23,315 nt of DNA from Myxococcales bacterium. Its GTDB lineage: Bacteria > Myxococcota > Polyangia > Polyangiales > Polyangiaceae. Positions within the stretch are counted from its first letter, which is position 1. The number at the start of each line of letters is the position of its first letter. The notes beneath the pieces are model-generated. The model was not told the DNA's origin. It did not search any database and worked only from the letters and a program-made list of their open reading frames with translations. A program made the translations under genes and the position numbers. Below, piece after piece: positions 19,191-23,315 of the stretch. The DNA lies in the NCBI GenBank assembly GCA_020430865.1, contig JAGQIY010001310.1:1-23315 (forward strand), given 5' to 3'.

Positions 19191-20015
19191 ATGGATGACC
19201 TTGGATTCGATATCGAGAGCGCCCTTGCGTGGTTTCCTCACCAACAGGAGACGCCGTACGTCCTCGTGCGCGTCGACGATGCCCACTCGAGCGCGTGGTC
19301 CGAGGCCCTCGGGGTAGCAGTTCGCCGTTGCTACGTCTCCGACAGCGTCATCATCTCACGGGCAGCCGCTACCGGTGTGGCGGAAACCGACATCATCGCG
19401 GCGGCTCTGCCGGACCCTGGCGCCACGATGTCTGGGGACTTCGGGGAGATCCTCGTCTACTTCTACCAGGCGGCGCAGGAGCTACCAGAACAGGCTGTGG
19501 GCCCACGCAAGTGGCGGCTGAAGCAGGACCGCACCAAGGCAGCCCCTCACTCGGACGTCGTCCATTTCGTTCTCCCGACTTGGCCGACGCCGAGCGAGGA
19601 GGACCGCCTGCTCTGCGCCGAGGTGAAGACCAAGGCGACAGACACTTCGTTCACGCCGATCGCGAACGCGATTGCCGACAGCAAGAAGGACCGAACGAGT
19701 CGCCTCGCAAAGACCCTCGTGTGGCTTCGAGACAGGGCACTGCTCGGTGATGTAGAGGATGTGAGCATCGACCAGCTCAACCGATTCATCAACGCCACCG
19801 ACGAGCCGCAGGCCAGCCGGCACTTTCGAGCGGTCGCCATCGTCTGTGCGAGTTTGGTGGACGCTGAGCTCGGCAATGCGCCCGAGGCGGCGGATGACGA
19901 ATACACCGTCGTGGTGATGTCGGTACCTGAGCTAAAGGCTACGTACGAGGCCGTGTTCGCCGCGGCCAAGCAGGCCACGCCGTCAGCTGGCAGCCATGCG
20001 GGAGCCGGCGAATGA
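19191..20015 (+). CDS. hamA: Hachiman nuclease HamA (DUF1837)
   Basis: HamA is the effector nuclease of the two-gene Hachiman system. It is held in check by HamB and released to degrade DNA on infection. This 274-aa protein has the DUF1837 pattern MSGDFGEILVYFY (Glu86), then HSDVVHF (Asp122) and LCAEVKTK (Glu144-x-Lys146), which together make a PD-(D/E)xK active site. An Arg/Lys-rich helix follows (SKKDRTSRLAKTLVWLRDR). It starts 54 nt after brxL with no terminator-like structure between them, so it probably shares the BREX transcript. GAGG at 19184-19187 is only 3 nt from the ATG, an unusually tight spacing; no better in-frame start is visible. The stop overlaps hamB (ATGA). Confidence 0.9.
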   Translation: MDDLGFDIESALAWFPHQQETPYVLVRVDDAHSSAWSEALGVAVRRCYVSDSVIISRAAATGVAETDIIAAALPDPGATMSGDFGEILVYFYQAAQELPEQAVGPRKWRLKQDRTKAAPHSDVVHFVLPTWPTPSEEDRLLCAEVKTKATDTSFTPIANAIADSKKDRTSRLAKTLVWLRDRALLGDVEDVSIDQLNRFINATDEPQASRHFRAVAIVCASLVDAELGNAPEAADDEYTVVVMSVPELKATYEAVFAAAKQATPSAGSHAGAGE

Positions 20016-23014
20016 GAGAGGTGCTCGCTCGCTGGGTCCGGGATGCCGACGCGCTCCGGCAGGTCGAACACTTCCGGTTGCCGGAGGTCCCGCTTCGTCT
20101 TGGATACCTGCGGCCGAGGGCCGACGACCTGTTCATCACACTGACCGGGGAGCTCTTCCAGCGCATTCGCGAGGACTACCCAGAGCCGGAGACCTGGGCG
20201 CGACTCGGCAACGCCTTCGGGCAATTCGCGGGCGGCAGAGGCGACACTGCGCCGTGGGAGGCGTCCGTACAGCGCTCGGAGGCGGCCCTGTTCGCCGCCG
20301 CGGCCTTCTACTACGGCGGATTCCCGGCATCGGCCTACCTCATGTTGAAGCAGACCGCGGCCGCAGGAGCGACCGAGGCGTATCTGGCCTGCCACGACCT
20401 GTTGGCTCGGCCAGGCACCCGCCGTTCGGAGACCGCAAAGAACCTCGTGGCGGCCGTCCTGAATGGGGATGCGGAGGGAATTTCGAGCATTGCCGCCGGT
20501 GCGAGCGTACAAGCGCGTACCGCCCTCGACCTGGGCCCCAGCGAGTGGGTGCCGGCGCGGCTGCTTGAGAAGCTGACACAGCGGTTCGCTGCAACGAATG
20601 TGCGCGCCGTGCTCCCAGATGGTCATTCCGAGTTCTGGAAGCCGCTCGTACAGTCACTGGTCCGTCGGAGTCCGCCAGCGTGGGACTTCTTCCCATCTCA
20701 AATCGATGCCATCCGAGGCGGGCTGCTCACCGAGACGACGACTTTCACGCTGCAGATGCCCACGGGGGCTGGCAAGACCGCACTCTCCGAGACGCTCCTC
20801 TATCATCACCTGAAGAGCGACCCGAGCGCGGCGGCGGTCCTCATCGTTCCTTTCCGTTCGCTCGCATCAGAACTCCGGAGCTCGCTCGTTCCGCGCCTCA
20901 TCAAGATGGGGCTGCCGTCCCGTTGCGCGTACGGCGGCACCGTCCCCTCCGGCGACGAGGTCCGCGAGTTGCACGAAACTCGGGCGCTCGTGGCGACTCC
21001 TGAGGCGTTGTCGGGACTGCTGACCGCCGACCCGGACTTCTTCCAACGAGTGTCGCTGGTGATCTGCGACGAGGGGCACCTGCTCGACTCTCAAGGCCGC
21101 GGAGTGGCCCTCGAGCTGTTGCTGGCGCGGATGAAGACTCGCGAGGGAGGCGCGCCCCGCTTCGTATTCGTCTCGGCGATCGTCCCCAATGTCGAGGAGA
21201 TCAACGCATGGCTTGGCGGGCAAGACGACACCGTCATTCGTAGTACATACCGGCCCGCTTTTGCCGACTTCAGCGCGCTCAAGCCGACGGGCAGCGGAGC
21301 CGCGACGGTGGTCAACCTGGACCTTCACCCGCACGATCCGACCAGCCGAGTTCTGGTCGAGGACTTCCTCACTCGCCGCGATTTCGAGTTCACGAACCCT
21401 CAGACCCAAAGGCGGAACACCTTCCCGTTCACCTCGGTGAAAACGCAGGCGGTCGCCACGGCGCGCAAGGCGCTGCCGATGGGTGCCGCGGTCGTGTTCG
21501 CCGCGAACAAGCGCGGAAATCAGGGAGCTATTGGCCTCGCCGAAGAGCTCCTCAAGCAGCTCGAGCAAACACTGCCGCTACCGGACCCGGCGACGTTCAC
21601 CAGCACCGACCACGTCGCAGCCGCCGCTGAGTACTTCGAGCTTGAGTATGGTCCGGACTGGGTGGGAACCAAGGCGCTCAAAGCTGGAGCCGTCCTCCAT
21701 CACGGGGACGTGCCGCAGGAGAGCCGCGAGGTAGTGGAATTGCAGCTGCGGAAGGGGCACGTGCGCCTGGCGTTTTGCACCAGCACACTTGCTGAGGGAG
21801 TCAACCTGCCGATCCGCACGCTCGTCCTCTACTCGGTGCAGCGTGTCGGCGCGGGCGGGGCTCGCGAGAACCTGCTCACCCGCGACATCAAGAATCTGGT
21901 CGGCCGAGCGGGACGCGCGGGGTCCTCCACCAAAGGGTTGGTGGTCTGCGCCAACGAGCAGCACTGGTCACTGGTGGAGCCAGTTGCGCTCCAGGCCGCT
22001 GGCGAGGTGGTGACCGGCGCGCTGTACAAGCTGATGAAGCGCCTGCAGGACGCGCTACGGGGGCAGCAGGTCACCCTGACCAACGCGATCCTGGAAGGCG
22101 AGCCAGCACTTCACTCCCTCATCGATGGCGTCGATGCCACGTTCGTGGACCTGGCCGCGGAGGAGCTCGGCGAAGAGAGGCTCTTGGAGATCGCAACCGA
22201 GCTAGCCAATGAGACGTACGCAGCGCGCCGCGCCAGCGTCGATGAGCGTGCGTTGATGGAGCAGGTCTTCGCCCTCCGGGCACAGAGGATCGCCGGGGTG
22301 CAGGCTGCGGGCAGGCTCGGTTGGGTGCGAGAAACCGGCGCACGCGCGCGACTGGTGGACTCCGTGGAGTCTGACCTCGCACCTCGACGGACACGTTGGG
22401 ACGACATCACCGAGCCCCGCGATCCAACGCTGATCGAGGTGCTCGTGTCGTGGGCCTGGGAGCAGCCAGATCTGGTTGCGGCACTTCGCAGAGCCTACCG
22501 AGCTGGCGACGACGCGACCGACCGCGGAGTAGCGCTTCCCGATTTCATCGAGACCGTTGCCTACTGGATGGCCGGGCACAGCTTCGCCGATCAAGCCACC
22601 CACGCGAACCTCTCTATCGACGACATGCTGGGCGTGCATTCGGGAGTGCTGACCTACGTCCTCCAGACCCTCATCGAACAGGCCATCGCCGTGCTGGCGA
22701 AGCTCCTTGAGTCGAAGGAGGAGACGCTCTCGCCCGCGGTGGAGATCTTCCCTGAGTTGCTGCGATTCGGGGTTCCCACCGCACAGGCATGCACGCTGGC
22801 CAAGGGCGGCGTGCGTCATCGGCGGGCCGCTGTGGCACTGGGTGTGAGGAACGAGCTGCTCGCCCTGCCGGCGGACGCACGACTTCCGCTGTTCATGGCC
22901 GCCCGAGCTGTTCTCGATGCGGACCGTGACGGCTGGCGTCGGTATCTCGGATCCCTGGTGTTGGAGAACACCCTATGGGACCTGGCCGCAGGTGGCGCGG
23001 GCGATGACGAGTAG
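20012..23014 (+). CDS. hamB: Hachiman helicase HamB (SF2, Ski2-like)
   Basis: This 1000-aa helicase is the sensor/partner of HamA. Residues 1-225 are a non-helicase N-terminal region. The SF2 motifs then follow in order: PTGAGKT (Walker A, Lys255), PFRSLASEL (Ia), ATPEALSG (Ib), CDEGH (353-356 as Asp-Glu-Gly-His), SAI (388-390), CTSTLAEGVNLP (V) and GRAGRAG (from 631, motif VI). The C-terminal third (about 670-1000) is helical, as in Ski2-like proteins. Length and the overlap with hamA fit Hachiman. The DEGH box differs from the common DEAH/DEVH but keeps the catalytic Asp-Glu. The 4-nt overlap with hamA implies coupled synthesis, which would suit a nuclease that must be made with its inhibitor. 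Confidence 0.92.
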   Translation: MREVLARWVRDADALRQVEHFRLPEVPLRLGYLRPRADDLFITLTGELFQRIREDYPEPETWARLGNAFGQFAGGRGDTAPWEASVQRSEAALFAAAAFYYGGFPASAYLMLKQTAAAGATEAYLACHDLLARPGTRRSETAKNLVAAVLNGDAEGISSIAAGASVQARTALDLGPSEWVPARLLEKLTQRFAATNVRAVLPDGHSEFWKPLVQSLVRRSPPAWDFFPSQIDAIRGGLLTETTTFTLQMPTGAGKTALSETLLYHHLKSDPSAAAVLIVPFRSLASELRSSLVPRLIKMGLPSRCAYGGTVPSGDEVRELHETRALVATPEALSGLLTADPDFFQRVSLVICDEGHLLDSQGRGVALELLLARMKTREGGAPRFVFVSAIVPNVEEINAWLGGQDDTVIRSTYRPAFADFSALKPTGSGAATVVNLDLHPHDPTSRVLVEDFLTRRDFEFTNPQTQRRNTFPFTSVKTQAVATARKALPMGAAVVFAANKRGNQGAIGLAEELLKQLEQTLPLPDPATFTSTDHVAAAAEYFELEYGPDWVGTKALKAGAVLHHGDVPQESREVVELQLRKGHVRLAFCTSTLAEGVNLPIRTLVLYSVQRVGAGGARENLLTRDIKNLVGRAGRAGSSTKGLVVCANEQHWSLVEPVALQAAGEVVTGALYKLMKRLQDALRGQQVTLTNAILEGEPALHSLIDGVDATFVDLAAEELGEERLLEIATELANETYAARRASVDERALMEQVFALRAQRIAGVQAAGRLGWVRETGARARLVDSVESDLAPRRTRWDDITEPRDPTLIEVLVSWAWEQPDLVAALRRAYRAGDDATDRGVALPDFIETVAYWMAGHSFADQATHANLSIDDMLGVHSGVLTYVLQTLIEQAIAVLAKLLESKEETLSPAVEIFPELLRFGVPTAQACTLAKGGVRHRRAAVALGVRNELLALPADARLPLFMAARAVLDADRDGWRRYLGSLVLENTLWDLAAGGAGDDE

Positions 23015-23041
23015 TCTCCGAAGCGCAGTTGACCCATCCAG

Positions 23042-23054
23042 ACCGACCGTCGGT
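23042..23054. repeat. 13-bp palindrome downstream of hamB
   Basis: ACCGAC and GTCGGT flank a single C, giving a perfect dyad 28 bp after the hamB stop. It is too short for a strong terminator. It might be a protein-binding site or part of a recombination site; the function is unknown. Confidence 0.4.
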
Positions 23055-23119
23055 TCGCCTTGGCGTCTCGCGCTCTCACGACCGCCCAGGTTCACGCAAC
23101 CACGCCCCGTCAGCCCCAC

Positions 23120-23156
23120 CTCTCGCAAGCCCAGCAAGAACAGACACTTGCGAGAG
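23120..23156. repeat. Perfect 10-bp inverted repeat with 17-nt loop
   Basis: CTCTCGCAAG (23120-23129) is matched exactly by CTTGCGAGAG (23147-23156). No T run follows it on the plus strand, so it is not a classical intrinsic terminator. It may stabilise the 3' end of the hamB transcript or mark a recombination or protein-binding site. Confidence 0.5.
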
Positions 23157-23243
23157 CCGCCCGCTCAGCCCTGGTTCGCCGTAGCATCCCGCGAGGGGAG
23201 CCATTTTACCCCACCGCGAGTCATCGACGGTGGGCGGTTTACA

Positions 23244-23284
23244 GAGAGCCTCGACGGTCACCCCGTCGGGGCTCTCGCCGTTTT
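23244..23284 (+). terminator. Terminator-like hairpin at the right edge
   Basis: A 14-bp stem pairs 23244-23257 with 23263-23276, with one G-U pair and a 5-nt loop (TCACC). It is followed after 4 nt by TTTT (23281-23284). The stem is very GC-rich and would be stable; the T tract is short and slightly displaced. It could end the BREX-Hachiman transcript, though it lies about 230 nt beyond hamB. Confidence 0.5.
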
Positions 23285-23315
23285 GGCCCTGTTTTTCTGG
23301 GGCTTTCGCGCGATG

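Larger units (their letters stand above)
5883..23014 (+). other. Predicted BREX type I-Hachiman operon
   Basis: Nine same-strand genes (HTH, brxA, brxB, brxC, pglX, pglZ, brxL, hamA, hamB) run without a gap larger than 54 nt. Junctions are 4-nt ATGA overlaps (brxA/brxB, brxB/brxC, pglX/pglZ, hamA/hamB), a 14-nt overlap (pglZ/brxL), or gaps of 28, 10 and 54 nt. I see no terminator-like hairpin inside it. The six BREX genes are in the canonical type I order. A single long transcript from the promoter near 5766-5794 is the simplest reading; internal promoters cannot be excluded. Confidence 0.7.
23015..23315. other. Non-coding, inverted-repeat-rich end of the island
   Basis: After the hamB stop there is no convincing gene up to the window end; short open frames here are GC-driven. 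I see four inverted repeats: ACCGACCGTCGGT (23042-23054); CTCTCGCAAG with its exact complement (23120-23156); CCCACCG/CGGTGGG (23210-23234); and a 14-bp stem at 23244-23276. No tRNA, tmRNA or recognised ncRNA was found. The region could hold terminators, an attachment site or a leader for the next gene; an ATG occurs at the very end (23313-23315). Confidence 0.6.

Noticed and set aside
23076..23261. 61-codon minus-strand frame in the right-hand non-coding region
   Set aside because: It spans several inverted repeats, has no ribosome binding site and no recognisable sequence.

Overview
The window is a GC-rich (about 65%) chromosomal defence island carrying a complete BREX type I system, a complete Hachiman system, a divergent nuclease-helicase and, at its left edge, a site-specific recombinase cassette. 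The host is probably a high-GC bacterium. The gene mix resembles Myxococcota or other delta-/alphaproteobacteria, but this is a weak guess: the window has no rRNA, tRNA or other taxonomic marker.

Layout. Positions 1-2253 (+) hold three ATGA-coupled genes: the 3' end of a DUF2924 gene, a large serine recombinase, and a small basic HTH protein. Positions 2226-5648 (-) encode a 1140-aa protein that combines a RecB-like Fe-S nuclease, a DEDD-type exonuclease fold and an SF1 helicase. Its end overlaps the HTH gene by 28 bp. Positions 5649-5882 form a short divergent control region with two back-to-back sigma70-like promoters and several direct repeats. From 5883 to 23014 (+) one tightly packed gene string runs: small excisionase/MerR-like HTH regulator, brxA, brxB, brxC, pglX, pglZ, brxL, hamA, hamB. 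No gap exceeds 55 nt and most junctions overlap. Positions 23015-23315 are apparently non-coding but rich in inverted repeats, including a terminator-like hairpin.

How the genes work together. PglX should methylate host DNA at a specific site. BrxC, BrxB, PglZ, BrxA and BrxL should act with it to block replication of unmodified phage DNA. HamA (nuclease) and HamB (helicase) form a second system that acts on DNA. The first HTH protein is the obvious candidate regulator of the operon and perhaps of the divergent nuclease-helicase. The recombinase cassette may explain how the island moved or gained cargo.

Most notable points: BREX and Hachiman appear to be co-transcribed; the control region has repeated CCGACT and TCTCGTG elements placed on the promoters; the methyltransferase/target-recognition part of pglX has much lower GC than its flanks, suggesting allelic exchange; the Lon-like domain of BrxL seems to lack the catalytic lysine; the brxA ribosome binding site can be sequestered in a hairpin; and the last 300 bp contain four inverted repeats.
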